64,000 nucleotides of DNA. It comes from Marinobacter piscis (lineage in GTDB: Bacteria > Pseudomonadota > Gammaproteobacteria > Pseudomonadales > Oleiphilaceae). The notes under the pieces are model-generated. The model was not told where the DNA came from and ran no database searches. It saw nothing but the letters and a program-made list of their open reading frames with translations. A program made the position numbers and the translations under genes. Of the stretch, positions 33,497-44,845 are shown one piece after another. The number at the start of each line of letters is the position of its first letter. Position 1 is the first letter of the stretch. The stretch is taken from positions 1-64,000 of the forward strand of contig NZ_VCGX01000002.1 in NCBI RefSeq assembly GCF_007671655.1, in the 5' to 3' direction.

Positions 33497-34489
33497 ATGT
33501 CAGCAGAACAAGAAGATATGATTGTCGATCGTATAAAGGATGTTGATGGCTCTGAGGATCAGTTACTCGCAGAGAAAAAAACCGATACAACAGCTCCGGA
33601 GACTGTTGTTGACGACAGGAAATTTTCGGGCCAGAAACGTTACTACACCAGTTCCAGGCAATTGGATGCTACCCAGCTTTACCTCAATGAAATAGGCTTT
33701 TCGCCACTTCTGACCCCGGAGGAGGAGGTCTATTTTGCGCGCCTCGCACGGAAAGGTGAGGAATCAGGGCGGAAGCGAATGATTGAAAGCAACCTGAGAC
33801 TGGTTGTAAAAATAGCCCGGCGTTATGTTAACCGTGGCCTGACACTTCTGGATCTGATTGAAGAGGGAAACCTGGGGCTTATCCGTGCGGTAGAAAAGTT
33901 TGACCCTGAGCGGGGCTTTCGTTTCTCCACTTACGCCACCTGGTGGATACGCCAGACCATAGAGCGGGCAATCATGAATCAGACCCGCACCATCCGGTTG
34001 CCCATCCACGTAGTAAAAGAACTGAACCTTTATTTGCGGGCCGCCCGGGTTCTGACGCAGCAACTGGACCATGAGCCCACGGCCGAAGAAATCGCGCAAA
34101 TGGTGGACCGGCCGGTTCGTGATGTGAAGCGGATTCTTGGTCTCAATGAGCGCGTTGCCTCCATGGACACGCCCATTGGAAATAATGGTGAAAAATCCCT
34201 GCAGGATACGGTGGCTGATGAAGGAGCGGCAGATCCGGCTTCTGTACTGCAGGAAAGTAATATGAGCGCCTGTCTGGGGGAATGGATAGATCAGCTCAGC
34301 GCCAAGCAGCAAGAAGTATTGTCACGCCGGTTTGGATTACGGGGTTATCCTGTCTGCACTCTGGAAGAAGTGGGTAAAGAGATTGGCCTCACCCGGGAGC
34401 GCGTCCGCCAGATTCAGGTAGAGGCTTTGCGGCGTTTGCGCGAAATCCTTGAAAAGGAAGGTCTCACCGGAGAACTGCTCTTCGAGTAG
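33497..34489 (+). CDS. rpoS: RNA polymerase sigma factor RpoS
   Basis: 330 residues from the ATG at 33497, the same length as E. coli RpoS; AGGG lies seven bases upstream. An earlier ATG at 33473 is possible but poorer. Region 1.2 begins at [20 protein letters not shown] near 56-75. Region 2 has [15 protein letters not shown] near 101-115 and [20 protein letters not shown] near 134-153. Region 4 ends in [20 protein letters not shown] near 288-307. It directs stationary-phase and general stress transcription. A strong terminator follows 19 bases after the stop. Confidence 0.97.
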   Translation: MSAEQEDMIVDRIKDVDGSEDQLLAEKKTDTTAPETVVDDRKFSGQKRYYTSSRQLDATQLYLNEIGFSPLLTPEEEVYFARLARKGEESGRKRMIESNLRLVVKIARRYVNRGLTLLDLIEEGNLGLIRAVEKFDPERGFRFSTYATWWIRQTIERAIMNQTRTIRLPIHVVKELNLYLRAARVLTQQLDHEPTAEEIAQMVDRPVRDVKRILGLNERVASMDTPIGNNGEKSLQDTVADEGAADPASVLQESNMSACLGEWIDQLSAKQQEVLSRRFGLRGYPVCTLEEVGKEIGLTRERVRQIQVEALRRLREILEKEGLTGELLFE

Positions 34490-34508
34490 CTTTTCTGACG
34501 CAACATCG

Positions 34509-34548
34509 AAAACGCCGGTCATATCGAATGACCGGCGTTTTGTGTTTT
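34509..34548 (+). terminator. Rho-independent terminator of rpoS
   Basis: A perfect 14-base stem, 34509-34522 with 34528-34541, closes the loop ATCGA; the 3' arm ends in TTTT and GTGTTTT follows. It ends the nlpD-rpoS unit. Confidence 0.92.
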
Positions 34549-34680
34549 AGTATCCCTGCAAATGAGAACCAGGCGGTGCCCGAGTTCTTCAGATCGTTGA
34601 TAGAATGGGGAGGCCGGGCCCGGACGTACGCACCTGGTGACCACTGAACTCTCACAATAAAGACGTAAAAGGAAGGGATT

Positions 34681-35253
34681 ATGAAAAAGGCGTTTCTGAC
34701 CAGTGTCGCATCCGTGATACTCGCGGCCACACTCGCATCTCCGGCCTCAGCACTTACTGTCAGCGGGGTCGATATTCCGGAAAGCTACTCTGCCGGTAAC
34801 ACAGATCTGCAGTTAAACGGTGCAGGCACCCGCTCCAAGTTTTTTATGGATTTGTACATTGGCAGTCTTTACGTACCGGAAGCTCAGCAGAACGGTAATG
34901 CTGTAGTAGACGCTGATGAGCCCCAGGCTATAACTCTGCATGTGACCTCCGGGATGATCACCAGTGAGCGTATGACGGACGCGACCATGGAAGGCTTTGA
35001 AGCCTCCACAGATGGCGATATGTCTGCCGTCCAGGCAGACATTGATCAGTTTATGTCCGTGTTTAAAGAGGAGATCAAGGAAGGCGATGTGTTTGATCTT
35101 GTCTATTTGCCCGGTGAAGGCGTAAAAGTTCTGAAAAACGGTGAAGAGAAGGACACGGTCGGTGACCTTGAATTCAAAAAAGCACTTTTTGGTATCTGGC
35201 TTTCTGATGACCCCGCACAGAAAAGCCTGAAAAAGGACATGCTGGGACAGTAA
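34681..35253 (+). CDS. Exported chalcone isomerase-like protein
   Basis: 190 residues. A Sec signal peptide (about 1-24) ends in SPASA. The mature chain matches the chalcone isomerase-like domain found in bacterial periplasmic proteins: GAGTRSKFFMDLYIGSLYVP near 43-62, a turn with ITLHVTSGMITSERM near 85-99 and LPGEGVKVLKNGEEK near 142-156. Members bind fatty acids or similar ligands rather than act as true flavonoid enzymes. AAGGAAGG before the ATG is a good ribosome site. It has its own promoter region after the rpoS terminator. The ligand is unknown. Confidence 0.88.
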   Translation: MKKAFLTSVASVILAATLASPASALTVSGVDIPESYSAGNTDLQLNGAGTRSKFFMDLYIGSLYVPEAQQNGNAVVDADEPQAITLHVTSGMITSERMTDATMEGFEASTDGDMSAVQADIDQFMSVFKEEIKEGDVFDLVYLPGEGVKVLKNGEEKDTVGDLEFKKALFGIWLSDDPAQKSLKKDMLGQ

Positions 35254-35278
35254 CAGCTCTGTCCCGCGGTCAACACAA

Positions 35279-35316
35279 CCGGTTATCACGCCCGGGGCAG
35301 TCTGCGTGATAACCGG
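35279..35316. terminator. Hairpin between convergent genes, possible bidirectional terminator
   Basis: CCGGTTATCACG (35279-35290) pairs perfectly with CGTGATAACCGG (35305-35316). It lies between the chalcone isomerase-like gene and nth, which converge. T-runs on either side are weak, so termination may be partial. Confidence 0.5.
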
Positions 35317-35339
35317 GGCCTTAGCGCAGGCCTGACTGA

Positions 35340-35978
35340 TTACTGATAATCGTTTTTCTCTTTGAATTCACACAGGTCCTCAATAATACAGGCACCGCAT
35401 CTGGGTTTGCGCGCCACACAAGTATAGCGTCCGTGCAAGATAAGCCAGTGGTGGGCGTCCTGAAGAAATTCTCTGGGCACCAGTCGCATCAGGCGTTGCT
35501 CTACTTCCAGAACATTTTTCCCCGGGGCAATACCGGTGCGATTGGAGACCCGGAAGATGTGGGTGTCCACGGCCATTGCCGGTTTGCCAAACGCGGTGTT
35601 AAGTACTACGTTCGCTGTTTTACGGCCGACCCCGGGCAGGGCCTCAAGATCCTTCCGGTTATCCGGAACCTCACCATTGTGTTTCTCAATCAGCATGCGA
35701 CAGGTTTTAATCACATTTTCCGCTTTGCTGTTGAACAGGCCAATGGTCTTGATGTAGTTCTTCAGTCCTTCCACCCCCAGCGCCAGTATCGATTCTGGAG
35801 TATTGGCAACGGGGAAGAGTTTTGCGGTTGCTTTGTTCACCCCCACGTCCGTTGCCTGAGCTGACAGGATAACGGCGATCAGTAGTTCAAACGGGTTGCT
35901 GTAATTCAGCTCTGTTGTCGGGTTCGGGTTGGCTTCTCTCAGGCGAGAGAAAATTTCAGTACGTTTGGCTTTGTTCAT
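35340..35978 (-). CDS. nth: Endonuclease III
   Basis: 212 residues (E. coli 211). A DNA glycosylase with AP lyase activity for oxidised pyrimidines. The helix-hairpin-helix LPGVGRKTANVVLN (about 114-127) contains the catalytic Lys, and MAVDTHIFRVSNR (about 134-146) the catalytic Asp. The [4Fe-4S] cluster Cys lie in CVARKPRCGACIIEDLC (about 187-203) with 6-2-5 spacing. It is the last gene of the rsx operon, as in many gammaproteobacteria, 28 bases after rsxE. Confidence 0.97.
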   Translation of the reverse strand: MNKAKRTEIFSRLREANPNPTTELNYSNPFELLIAVILSAQATDVGVNKATAKLFPVANTPESILALGVEGLKNYIKTIGLFNSKAENVIKTCRMLIEKHNGEVPDNRKDLEALPGVGRKTANVVLNTAFGKPAMAVDTHIFRVSNRTGIAPGKNVLEVEQRLMRLVPREFLQDAHHWLILHGRYTCVARKPRCGACIIEDLCEFKEKNDYQ

Positions 35979-36006
35979 AATATTTCATAGCGACGGTGGT
36001 TGCAGG

Positions 36007-36720
36007 TTATGAGACATTCCCGGTTACACGGACACGCTTGCTGCCGGGCGTTACAGCTGGCTGGGCTGCCTCCTGACGTTTTTTGAGTTGATTGTCGATG
36101 CTGTTTTTAAGGGCAATCAGCAACCCAAGGCCCACAAAGGCTCCGGGGGGTAATACCATAAACAGCATCTCGGGGTAGTTGGCAAAAGGCCGGATAACCC
36201 AGTTCTCGGCCATGGGCCCCAGAAGCAGGTGCATATCTGCAAACAGCGTGCCCTGACCAATCAGTTCGCGCATACCACCCAGAATAACGAGCACGATCAA
36301 AAAGCCTGCTCCCATCATGGCGCCATCGAGCAGGGCGGGGCCGGGAGCATTGCGGGATGCGAAGGCATCTGCCCGGCCGAGAATGGCGCAGTTGGTAACA
36401 ATAAGAGGGATAAAAATACCAAGAATCTGGTACAGCTCGTAGGTGTACGCCTGCATCAGCAACTCTGCGCAGGTGACAAAGGAGGCAATAATCATAACAA
36501 AAGCGGGCAGGCGTACAGATTCACCGACAAAGTTACGGATCAGGGAAACCGCCAGGTTAGAGCCCATCAACACCAGTAATGTTGCCAGCCCCAGGCCCAC
36601 GGCATTTACGACCGTGCTGGTAACTGCCAGAAGAGGACACAACCCCAGCACCTGAACCAGTGCGGGGTTGTTGTCCCAGAGTCCGTCACGAATGATTTCG
36701 CGGGATGTTTTTGTGGCCAT
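36007..36720 (-). CDS. rsxE: Electron transport complex subunit RsxE/RnfE
   Basis: 237 residues with six membrane segments; one of the two core membrane subunits (with RsxA) that share a fold and an internal cluster site. Family marks are [20 protein letters not shown] near 18-37, with the conserved Cys, and [17 protein letters not shown] near 108-124. The complex couples ferredoxin:NAD+ electron transfer to ion movement, or keeps SoxR reduced. It starts two bases after rsxG. Confidence 0.95.
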   Translation of the reverse strand: MATKTSREIIRDGLWDNNPALVQVLGLCPLLAVTSTVVNAVGLGLATLLVLMGSNLAVSLIRNFVGESVRLPAFVMIIASFVTCAELLMQAYTYELYQILGIFIPLIVTNCAILGRADAFASRNAPGPALLDGAMMGAGFLIVLVILGGMRELIGQGTLFADMHLLLGPMAENWVIRPFANYPEMLFMVLPPGAFVGLGLLIALKNSIDNQLKKRQEAAQPAVTPGSKRVRVTGNVS

Positions 36721-36722
36721 AA

Positions 36723-37424
36723 TCAGGATTGCTCCACGTTCAGAGGGTCGTCCGTCAGATCTGCGGGGGTAACGTCAGGGCCTTGTCTGGACGGTGTCTT
36801 GTTCATTCGAGCCTGGATAATCCTTTGGTTTTTTCGAAAATAGATCAAGGATTTCTGTACGGCTTTTATCACGGCGCGAGGGGTGATTGTCGCGCCGGTA
36901 AACTGGTCAAAAACACCCCCGTTTTTCTTTACATTCCACCTCTTGGGCCTGGGGTTGCCCAATGAGCGCCCTTCAAAGGTCTTCACCCAGTCGGATTTGC
37001 GTATTTCTACCCGGTCGCCAAGCCCCGGTGTTTCTTTATGGGCGATAACCCGTACACCGAGAACCGTTCCTTCAGGGGCGATGCCCACGAGCAATTTAAT
37101 GTCTCCTGAATAGCCGTCCGGGGCAATGGCTGGCATGATGATCCCGACAGGCCGCCCGTCCTGGCGCGCAACCCAGACTGTCACCGGGCCGTCTGTCGCC
37201 AGTCGGTCGCTGGCAGGAAGTTCCAGTGTGTCTTTCAGCAGGTCGTTATTGTGAGCGCTTTCCGGGATGATTTCATACAGCGCTTTGGCCTCAGCTCTGG
37301 CTGCCTGCTCGCTAATGCGGTCGCTGGTCAGGGCCTGGGTTACTGCGATAGTGCCGCCGGTAATAACTGCAAAAATTCCCAACCCGATGGCACTGCGCCG
37401 GATAGATTGAAACATCGTTGACAT
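36723..37424 (-). CDS. rsxG: Electron transport complex subunit RsxG/RnfG
   Basis: 233 residues. One N-terminal membrane helix (about 10-30) and a periplasmic FMN-binding domain. The FMN attachment motif is [11 protein letters not shown] near 176-186, where the second Thr is covalently linked to FMN in the family. [13 protein letters not shown]-like residues ([15 protein letters not shown] near 127-141) also match. It lies between rsxD and rsxE with spacings of three and two bases, so it is in one transcript with them. Confidence 0.95.
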   Translation of the reverse strand: MSTMFQSIRRSAIGLGIFAVITGGTIAVTQALTSDRISEQAARAEAKALYEIIPESAHNNDLLKDTLELPASDRLATDGPVTVWVARQDGRPVGIIMPAIAPDGYSGDIKLLVGIAPEGTVLGVRVIAHKETPGLGDRVEIRKSDWVKTFEGRSLGNPRPKRWNVKKNGGVFDQFTGATITPRAVIKAVQKSLIYFRKNQRIIQARMNKTPSRQGPDVTPADLTDDPLNVEQS

Positions 37425-37427
37425 GAT

Positions 37428-38480
37428 TCAGCTCCTGCTCCGGCCCGGGTGTCCACGCCGGGCTTTGGGGTGGCCATAGGTGCGTGGTGGAGTGTAGTGG
37501 TCAATAAAAGGCACGGCAAAGTTCATCAGCAGAACGCTGAAGGCAATGGCGTCCGGATAGTTACCCCAACTCCGGATCAGATAGATAAGCACGCCGATAC
37601 CGGCACCGTAGATCAGCTTGCCCTGATGGCTGGTGGCGGCTGAAACCGGATCAGTCGCTATAAAGAAGGCCCCGAGCATGGTGCCTCCGGCCAGAAGGTG
37701 GAGCGACAGTGGCGCGTACTGATCCGCATTACTGCCAAATGCCAGACTCATAATCACCAGTGCCGCCAAAAACGCGGTGGGGATGTGCCAGGTGATGATT
37801 TTCAGGGCAATCAATACGAGACCGCCTGCAAGGAAAGCCGCGTTCACCCATTCCCAACCCTTTGCGATGCGTTCACCAAAGGCAGGGTGTGCAAGAACTT
37901 CCACAGAGGTGTGGCTGCCTATTTTATGTTTGTATTCGTCCAGCGGAGTTGCCATGGTCCACCCGTCCATGACTGTTTGCTGACCCGAGGCAATAGCACT
38001 CAGTGTATCCCCAAAACCGGGCGCTTCGGCCCAGAGCAGAGCTGGCTCTGCCCAATTGGTAGTCATGGCAACCGGGAAAGAGATAAGCACCAGGGCATAA
38101 CCGACCATGGCCGGGTTGAAGGGGTTGGACCCCAGACCACCATAGAGTTGCTTGGCAACAACGATGGCAGAAATAACGGCGATTGCTGACACCCACCAGG
38201 GCGCAAACTGCGGCAATGACAGCCCCAGCAGCAGCCCGGTCACGGCGGCAGTATTGTCCCTGAGAAAAAAGGCCACGGTTTTTTTGCGCAGTGCAAGCAG
38301 GGCTGCTTCGGACACCAGTGCTATCAGAACGCACCAGACCACATTAATCAGATTTCCCCAGCCAAAAAACACAGTCTGCGCCAGTAAGCCGGGCAGGGCC
38401 GCCAATATGACCCATAACATCACCCTGGAGGTGGGCCGGGGACTATGGGTGTGGGGTGAAGACTGTTGAACTAACGCCAT
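37428..38480 (-). CDS. rsxD: Electron transport complex subunit RsxD/RnfD
   Basis: 350 residues from the ATG at 38480, close to the 352 of E. coli. The open frame extends to 38564 but that part lies in rsxC. About ten membrane segments are present. The covalent FMN site is in [18 protein letters not shown], and [16 protein letters not shown] is also typical. A polar loop of about 60 residues ([15 protein letters not shown] and after) faces the periplasm. It starts 22 bases after the rsxC stop. Confidence 0.94.
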   Translation of the reverse strand: MALVQQSSPHTHSPRPTSRVMLWVILAALPGLLAQTVFFGWGNLINVVWCVLIALVSEAALLALRKKTVAFFLRDNTAAVTGLLLGLSLPQFAPWWVSAIAVISAIVVAKQLYGGLGSNPFNPAMVGYALVLISFPVAMTTNWAEPALLWAEAPGFGDTLSAIASGQQTVMDGWTMATPLDEYKHKIGSHTSVEVLAHPAFGERIAKGWEWVNAAFLAGGLVLIALKIITWHIPTAFLAALVIMSLAFGSNADQYAPLSLHLLAGGTMLGAFFIATDPVSAATSHQGKLIYGAGIGVLIYLIRSWGNYPDAIAFSVLLMNFAVPFIDHYTPPRTYGHPKARRGHPGRSRS

Positions 38481-38502
38481 GAGAATCGTGCCTGTGCGGA
38501 AG

Positions 38503-40320
38503 TTATTCGGTGGACTGGAATTCGGATTGAGCTGCCCTGGGGCTGCGAGCCTCTTCCAGAGCATTTTCCGCCCGCTTCACTCGATCGCGGTTCTTGGCAA
38601 CCGCTCGCTCCAGCTTGCTAACGTTGTCTGCTTGCTGGGCTTTTGCGTCATCAAGCATTGACTGCATGTTTTCCAGTTTGGACTGTGCCTGGGCAAGTTG
38701 TTGCTCTAAGGCTTTAGTGTCGGTTTTTTCCGGTTCAGAAGCGGCCCCGGTCCGGGTACTATCCGAGTTGCTCTTCTTGCGCGCCAGTGCCTGCTCTACC
38801 AGGGCAGCTTTTGCGGCCCGGGTATTTTTAGCTTCACCCTTGGCTGTGGCTTTTTCAGCTTCTGTCGTCTTCTTTTTCTGAGCTTCAGCGGCCGCTTGTG
38901 CACGCTCTTTGCGACGCTGTTCTTTTTCTTTTTGCTCACGCTCAAGTCTTTGCTGGCGGGCCTCAAACCGCTCGCGAGCATGGTCTGACTTGAGCTGCTC
39001 TGCCTGCTGCACGCGAATCTCGCCTTTGGCGTAACGGTAATACTGTACAAGCGGGATGGAGCTGGGGCATACATACGAGCATGCACCGCACTCAATGCAG
39101 TCAAACAGGTTGAGGTGCTCAGCTTTTTCAAACTCAGCCGCTTTGGCGTGCCAGAACAACTGTTGTGGCAACAGTCCCATGGGGCAGACGTCAGCGCATC
39201 GTGCGCAACGGATACAGGGCTGTTCGGGAGGCGGCTCGGGTAACTCGGTGGCAGTTGCGGCGATAATGCAATTACTGGTCTTGATGACAGGGACTGTTGT
39301 GGTTGTCAGTGTATGCCCCATCATAGGGCCACCGAGCACGAGGCGGCTGAGACGGTCTGTCTGCAACCCCGCCTGTTCCAGAAGATAATCCACCGGGGTG
39401 CCCAGCAAGACATCAAAGTTGCCTGGTGTGGTCAAGGCTTCGCCGGTGAGTGTCACTGTGCGTTCGATCAGCGGGGTGCCTTCAAAGATCGCCCGCGAGA
39501 CAGCAACAGCGGTTCCTATATTCTGACACATCACCCCGATATCTGCCGGAATGCCGCCGCTGGGAACCTCCTTGCCGGTAAGGATCTGGATCAGCTGTTT
39601 TTCGCCGCCAGAAGGGTACTTGGTCGGGATAACAGCGATTTCAATCCGGGTGCCCTCTATGGCTTTATTCAGAGCTGATGCAGCCTCTGGCTTGTTGTCC
39701 TCAATGCCAATGACACAGCGCTCCGGGCGCAGAACCCAGGCCATTACTTTCAGGCCGGCAATGACGTGATCCGCCCGCTCGCGCATGGTCATGTCATCGG
39801 CAGTAATGTAAGGCTCACACTCAGCGCCATTGAGAATCAGCGTATCCACCTTCCGGTCCCGGGAAGGCTTCAGTTTGATGTCGGTCGGGAAGCCGGCGCC
39901 TCCCATACCGGATATGCCTGCCCGATGAATAATATTCAGTACCTCATCGCGCCCCAGCTTGCGATAGTCGCTGACAGGCTGGCGCTCCACCCACTGATCA
40001 GCGCCATCGGGCGTGAGGGTGATGCAGGTATCGGTCATGCCTGAAGGATGGGGCACGGGGTGATCGCCAATGTGCTCAATCGTGCCTGATGTCGGGGCGT
40101 GCACAGGTACGCCCATACCATGGCGGCTGTCGGCAATCAACTGGCCTTTGAGAACCGTGTCGCCCACCGCAACCACAGCCTCTGCCGGATCACCTATATG
40201 CTGCTGCAAAGGCAGTACCAGTTGTTCCGGAATCCCGGCGGCTGTTATGGGGCGGCTGGTGGAAATCTGTTTGTGTTCAACAGGATGGATGCCACCTTTA
40301 AAGTCCCAAAGCTGAGTCAT
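38503..40320 (-). CDS. rsxC: Electron transport complex subunit RsxC/RnfC
   Basis: 605 residues. A peripheral subunit with an NADH/FMN-binding fold like NuoF (about 1-350, [16 protein letters not shown] near 133-148) and two [4Fe-4S] sites, [17 protein letters not shown] near 375-391 and [17 protein letters not shown] near 414-430. The last 170 residues are a charged Ala/Glu/Lys/Gln coiled region that varies widely among species. Its GTG/ATG start overlaps the rsxB stop by one base. Confidence 0.94.
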   Translation of the reverse strand: MTQLWDFKGGIHPVEHKQISTSRPITAAGIPEQLVLPLQQHIGDPAEAVVAVGDTVLKGQLIADSRHGMGVPVHAPTSGTIEHIGDHPVPHPSGMTDTCITLTPDGADQWVERQPVSDYRKLGRDEVLNIIHRAGISGMGGAGFPTDIKLKPSRDRKVDTLILNGAECEPYITADDMTMRERADHVIAGLKVMAWVLRPERCVIGIEDNKPEAASALNKAIEGTRIEIAVIPTKYPSGGEKQLIQILTGKEVPSGGIPADIGVMCQNIGTAVAVSRAIFEGTPLIERTVTLTGEALTTPGNFDVLLGTPVDYLLEQAGLQTDRLSRLVLGGPMMGHTLTTTTVPVIKTSNCIIAATATELPEPPPEQPCIRCARCADVCPMGLLPQQLFWHAKAAEFEKAEHLNLFDCIECGACSYVCPSSIPLVQYYRYAKGEIRVQQAEQLKSDHARERFEARQQRLEREQKEKEQRRKERAQAAAEAQKKKTTEAEKATAKGEAKNTRAAKAALVEQALARKKSNSDSTRTGAASEPEKTDTKALEQQLAQAQSKLENMQSMLDDAKAQQADNVSKLERAVAKNRDRVKRAENALEEARSPRAAQSEFQSTE

Positions 40321-40898
40321 CAGGGGTGCACCTCCTGGCGGTCTGTAGCGATCAAAACGGGTTCAGGCTGAGGCCAGGTCCAGTCACGAATGTCAGGCTC
40401 CACGATAACCATATCGATGCAGTCAACAGGGCAGGGCTCTACACACAGGTCACAACCCGTGCATTCACTCTCTATTACGGTATGCATGTGTTTTGCGGCA
40501 CCCAGAATGGCGTCTACCGGGCAGGCCTGGATACACTTCGTGCATCCGATACACTCGTCTTCCCTGATGACGGCTACCCGTTTAGCCTGTTCTACGCCAT
40601 GTTCGGCGTCCAGAGGCTGGGGCTCTATATCCAGAAGGTCAGCCAGAGCCTTGATGGTGGTTTCACCACCGGGAGGGCATTTATTGATCGGGCCACCATC
40701 GGCAATGGACTCGGCATAAGGGCGACAGCCGGGGTACCCGCACTGGCCGCACTGAGTTTGTGGCAGTAAGGCATCTACCTGCTCGACCAGCGGATTACCC
40801 TCAACACGGAATCGTTCAGATGCAAACCCCAGTAAAGCGCCAAATACCAGGGCGAGGCCGAGCAGAACCACAACGGCAATAATGATGCCTGTCCACAT
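40320..40898 (-). CDS. rsxB: Electron transport complex subunit RsxB/RnfB
   Basis: 192 residues (E. coli RsxB 192). An N-terminal membrane anchor (about 3-25) is followed by a 4Fe-4S domain with [16 protein letters not shown] near 49-64 and a later CPPGG, then two ferredoxin-type clusters, [14 protein letters not shown] near 116-129 and [15 protein letters not shown] near 146-160. It receives or donates electrons at the cytoplasmic side of the complex. It starts 15 bases after rsxA. Confidence 0.96.
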   Translation of the reverse strand: MWTGIIIAVVVLLGLALVFGALLGFASERFRVEGNPLVEQVDALLPQTQCGQCGYPGCRPYAESIADGGPINKCPPGGETTIKALADLLDIEPQPLDAEHGVEQAKRVAVIREDECIGCTKCIQACPVDAILGAAKHMHTVIESECTGCDLCVEPCPVDCIDMVIVEPDIRDWTWPQPEPVLIATDRQEVHP

Positions 40899-40913
40899 AA
40901 AAACGCGTCCTCG

Positions 40914-41495
40914 TTAAACGCTGACCAGACCGGTAAATCCCAGAAACGCCAGCGACATCAGCCCTGCGGTAACCATGCCAATGGCTGCGCCCTGGAAAGA
41001 GACCGGGACATCAGCCACAGCAATACGCTCACGCATAGCGGCAAATAACACAAGCACCAGGGAAAAACCGGAGGCAGCGCCAAAACCGTAAAGTACCGAT
41101 TCAACGAAGTTGTTGTTTTTATTCAGGTTAAGAAGAGCTACGCCCAGCACGGCGCAGTTGGTTGTGATCAGTGGCAGAAAAATACCCAGCACACGGTAAA
41201 GCAAGGGGCTGGTCTTGCGCACCACCATTTCCGTGAACTGCACAACCACGGCTATCACCAGTATAAACGTGATGGTTTTCAGAAATACCAGGTCCAGCGG
41301 TGCGAGCAGGTAAGTATAGGCCAGGTAACTGCACACCGAAGACAGGGTCAGTACAAACGTCGTTGCCAGGGACATGCCCATGGCCGTTTCCAGTTTGCCT
41401 GAAACCCCCATGAAGGGGCACAGGCCAAGAAACTGCACCAGCACAAAGTTGTTCACCAGAATGGTGCTGACCAAAATCAGTAAATATTCTGTCAT
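40914..41495 (-). CDS. rsxA: Electron transport complex subunit RsxA/RnfA
   Basis: 193 residues (E. coli 193), six membrane segments. The family start [20 protein letters not shown] is intact, followed by [13 protein letters not shown] near 21-33, with the conserved Cys, and [15 protein letters not shown] near 108-122. It is the sister of RsxE in the membrane core. It is the first gene of the rsxABCDGE-nth unit and begins 24 bases after metG on the same strand, so metG may be co-transcribed. Confidence 0.97.
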   Translation of the reverse strand: MTEYLLILVSTILVNNFVLVQFLGLCPFMGVSGKLETAMGMSLATTFVLTLSSVCSYLAYTYLLAPLDLVFLKTITFILVIAVVVQFTEMVVRKTSPLLYRVLGIFLPLITTNCAVLGVALLNLNKNNNFVESVLYGFGAASGFSLVLVLFAAMRERIAVADVPVSFQGAAIGMVTAGLMSLAFLGFTGLVSV

Positions 41496-41519
41496 CGGGG
41501 TACTCTGCTCAAGCTTCGA

Positions 41520-43565
41520 TTACATAACCCGCATACCAGGCGTTGCGCCGGAATCCGGTGAAAGAATAAAAATATCCTTGCCACCCGGGCCCGCTGCCAG
41601 AACCATGCCCTCAGATACGCCAAACTTCATTTTCCGGGGTTTAAGGTTGGCGACCATGACTGTAAGACGGCCCTCAAGATCTTCAGGGTTATAAGCAGAC
41701 TTGATACCAGCAAACACGTTGCGTTCGCCTTGTCCCAAGTCAAGGGTCAGGCGAAGCAACTTGTCCGCACCCTCCACATGCTCGGCTTTAACGATTTTTA
41801 CGACTCGCAGGTCCACTTTGGCAAAATCATCAAACTCGATTTCATCGGCAATCGGCTCTGGCGCCGCTCCGGAATTATCCGCCTGTTCGGGGGTGCCCTT
41901 ACCCGCCGGGAGTTGCTCTTTTGAAGCCTCCAGCATTTTCTCAATCTGCTTCATCTCGACCCGCTTCATCAGGGGCTTGAACTTATTGATACTGTGGTTT
42001 TCCAGACGCTCGCTGCGATTGTTCCAGTCAAGCGCGGCGTTCAGGAAGTGTTCCGAGGCTTTCGCTGTTTCCGGAAGTACCGGAGCCAGATACGTGATCA
42101 GCAGGTGGAACATATTCAGGGCATTGGTGCAGATGGCCTGCAGTTGCTCATCCTGGCCTTCCTGCTTTGCAAGCACCCAGGGCTGTTCGTCATTGACGTA
42201 CTGATTGGCAATGTCCGCAAGTGCCATGATGCGGCGCATCGCCTGGCCAAACTCCCGGCCTTCATAGAGGGTTTCCAGTTCCTCACCGGCATCAATGAAC
42301 TGCTTGAGCTTGGCGTGCTCGGTGATGTTGCCCAGCTTGCCGTCAAAACGTTTGGTGATAAAACCAGCGCTTCGGCTGGCAATATTGACCACCTTACCCA
42401 CCAGGTCGGAGTTTACCCGCGTGGCAAAATCTTCCAGGTTCAGATCCATGTCATCTACGGTACTGGTGAGCTTGGCTGCGAAGTAATAACGCAGATACTC
42501 CGGATGCAGGTGCTCCAGATAGGTCCGGGCCATGATAAAGGTGCCCCGTGACTTGGACATCTTCTTGCCATTGACGGTTACAAAGCCGTGAGCCCAGACA
42601 GCGGTTGGTGTACGGAAGCCCGCATCGTGAAGAATGGCCGGCCAGAACAGGGCATGGAAATTGATAATGTCCTTGCCGATAAAGTGATAAACCTCAGCCG
42701 TTGAGTCCGCCTTCCAGAAGTGCTCGAAATCAATGCCCTCGCGGTTACACAGGTTTTTGAAGCTTGCGAGATAGCCAATCGGGGCGTCCAGCCAGACATA
42801 GAAAAACTTACCCGGCGCGTCCGGGATTTCAAAGCCAAAGTAAGGCGCATCACGGCTGATGTCCCACTCCTGAAGCCCCGCATCCAGCCACTCAGCCAGC
42901 TTGTTGGCCACTTGCGGCTGCAACGTGCCGCTGCGGGTCCAGCGGGTCAGGAAATCGCTGAACTCCGGCAGCCGGAAGAAGTAATGTTCGGACTCTTTTT
43001 CTATTGGCGTAGCACCGGACACGGCGGACTGCGGATTAATCAGCTCGGCGGGCGTGTAGGTCGCACCGCAGGCTTCGCAGTTATCCCCATACTGGTCTTC
43101 GGCTTTACAGCTTGGGCAGGTGCCTTTGATAAAGCGGTCCGCAAGAAACATGTTCTTTTCAGGATCAAAAGACTGCGTAATCTTGCGGGTGGCTATATGG
43201 CCATTATTCTGCAACTGGCGGTAGATATATTCCGAAAACTCCCGGTTCTCTTCCGAATGCGTGGTGTAGTAATTGTCGAAACGAATCTGGAAGTCACGAA
43301 AGTCCTGCTGATGCTCTTCGCGAATTCTGTCAATCAGTTGCTCAGGCGTAATGCCCTCCCGCTCGGCACGCAGCATGATGGCTGTACCGTGGGCATCGTC
43401 AGCGCAAACGTAGTAGCAATTTTGCCCTCGCATGTTCTGGTAACGCACCCAGATGTCTGTCTGAATGTATTCCAGCATGTGGCCCAGATGGATGGGGCCG
43501 TTGGCGTAGGGCAGGGCGCTGGTAACCAGAATATCGCGCTGTTGCTTTGAACTCGCTTGCGTCAT
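41520..43565 (-). CDS. metG: Methionyl-tRNA synthetase
   Basis: 681 residues (E. coli 677). The class I signature is HLGH in [17 protein letters not shown] near 16-32, and KMSKSRG lies near 336-342. The zinc knuckle [17 protein letters not shown] near 145-161 is of the E. coli type. The C-terminal 110 residues form the tRNA-binding EMAPII-like domain ([20 protein letters not shown]) that dimerises the enzyme. It is transcribed away from apbC; the divergent pair is conserved in related genomes. Confidence 0.97.
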   Translation of the reverse strand: MTQASSKQQRDILVTSALPYANGPIHLGHMLEYIQTDIWVRYQNMRGQNCYYVCADDAHGTAIMLRAEREGITPEQLIDRIREEHQQDFRDFQIRFDNYYTTHSEENREFSEYIYRQLQNNGHIATRKITQSFDPEKNMFLADRFIKGTCPSCKAEDQYGDNCEACGATYTPAELINPQSAVSGATPIEKESEHYFFRLPEFSDFLTRWTRSGTLQPQVANKLAEWLDAGLQEWDISRDAPYFGFEIPDAPGKFFYVWLDAPIGYLASFKNLCNREGIDFEHFWKADSTAEVYHFIGKDIINFHALFWPAILHDAGFRTPTAVWAHGFVTVNGKKMSKSRGTFIMARTYLEHLHPEYLRYYFAAKLTSTVDDMDLNLEDFATRVNSDLVGKVVNIASRSAGFITKRFDGKLGNITEHAKLKQFIDAGEELETLYEGREFGQAMRRIMALADIANQYVNDEQPWVLAKQEGQDEQLQAICTNALNMFHLLITYLAPVLPETAKASEHFLNAALDWNNRSERLENHSINKFKPLMKRVEMKQIEKMLEASKEQLPAGKGTPEQADNSGAAPEPIADEIEFDDFAKVDLRVVKIVKAEHVEGADKLLRLTLDLGQGERNVFAGIKSAYNPEDLEGRLTVMVANLKPRKMKFGVSEGMVLAAGPGGKDIFILSPDSGATPGMRVM

Positions 43566-43704
43566 GGTGTGTCCGAACCTTTCTAAGGGATAAGGGTTGT
43601 ATGGTCAGAAACGGGCCCAGATGATACCGTTTGAACAGATAATTTTCATCCGAAACACCTGTTTTCATGCTGATAACCAGCATAAGCTTATCCCGGAGAG
43701 CCAG

Positions 43705-44805
43705 ATGACACAGATTTCTGAACAAGCCCTGCAGGCAGCAGTGCGTGAATACCGAGACCCGTACCTGGAAAAAGACCTTTACGAGCTGAGGGCAGTAAAA
43801 TCACTGGAGGCTGATGGGGCAGGCAAAGTCACGCTGATGGTCGAGTTGCCATACCCTTCAAAAGGCATCGCCGGAGCGCTTAAACAACTGGTAACCAACG
43901 CACTGGAAAATGTTGCCGGTGTTGTATCGGCAGACGTCCACGTTGGCCAGAAAATACATTCCTACAAAGTTCAGAAAGACCTGCCATCTGTGCCCGGGGT
44001 TAAAAACATCATTGCCGTGGCTTCCGGCAAAGGCGGGGTGGGCAAATCCACCACCGCCATTAACCTGGCTCTGGCTTTACAGGCGGAAGGTGCCCGTGTC
44101 GGAATGCTTGATGCCGACATATACGGCCCCAGCATCGGCATGATGCTGGGTGTACCCGACGGCAAACGCCCGGGAGTCCGGGAAGAAAAATACTTTGTAC
44201 CCATGGAAGCACACGGCCTTCAGACCATGTCCATGGCCTACGTAACCACAGACAAAACACCCATGGTCTGGCGTGGCCCTATGGTCAGCGGCGCCGTCAT
44301 GCAGTTACTGCAGCAAACCCTGTGGGACGAGCTCGACTATATGATCGTTGACATGCCACCAGGCACCGGAGATATCCAGCTCACCCTGGCCCAGAAAGTT
44401 CCGGTTACCGGTGCCGTAATCGTCACGACCCCTCAGGATATCGCCTTGCTGGACGGCAAGCGGGGTATAGAAATGTTCCGCAAAGTTGATATCCCGGTGC
44501 TTGGGGTTGTCGAAAACATGAGCGTGCACATCTGCAGCAACTGCGGCCACGAAGAGCACCTGTTTGGCGAAGGCGGCGGCGAGCGCATCTCCGATGAATA
44601 CGACACAACCTTGCTGGGTCAACTGCCACTGCACATGACAATCCGCGAACAAACCGACGGCGGCGAACCCACTGTAATCGCCGAGCCTGATTCCGAAGTC
44701 GCCCGCCGCTACTGTGATATCGCACGCAGAGTCGGCGCACAGCTTTCAACCCGGGAGCGAAACCTCAGTGGTGCCATTTCAAGCATGTCCGTAAAGTCGC
44801 ACTGA
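43705..44805 (+). CDS. apbC: Iron-sulfur cluster carrier protein ApbC/Mrp
   Basis: 366 residues from the ATG at 43705, with GGAG ten bases upstream; the frame is open to 43597 but the added part is not family-like. An N-terminal DUF59 domain (about 1-85) precedes a MinD-like ATPase with the P-loop ASGKGGVGKSTTAINLALAL near 107-126. The cluster-binding CxxC is in HICSNCGHEEHLFGEGGG near 276-293. It transfers Fe-S clusters to target proteins. Divergent from metG. Element C lies 40 bases after the stop. Confidence 0.95.
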   Translation: MTQISEQALQAAVREYRDPYLEKDLYELRAVKSLEADGAGKVTLMVELPYPSKGIAGALKQLVTNALENVAGVVSADVHVGQKIHSYKVQKDLPSVPGVKNIIAVASGKGGVGKSTTAINLALALQAEGARVGMLDADIYGPSIGMMLGVPDGKRPGVREEKYFVPMEAHGLQTMSMAYVTTDKTPMVWRGPMVSGAVMQLLQQTLWDELDYMIVDMPPGTGDIQLTLAQKVPVTGAVIVTTPQDIALLDGKRGIEMFRKVDIPVLGVVENMSVHICSNCGHEEHLFGEGGGERISDEYDTTLLGQLPLHMTIREQTDGGEPTVIAEPDSEVARRYCDIARRVGAQLSTRERNLSGAISSMSVKSH

Positions 44806-44845
44806 TGTGTAGTATAGCTAGGGCAGTAGACTGATCAGGCCTGAT

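Noticed and set aside
42720-43550. 276-codon plus-strand frame opposite metG
   Set aside because: Shadow frame within metG without any motif.
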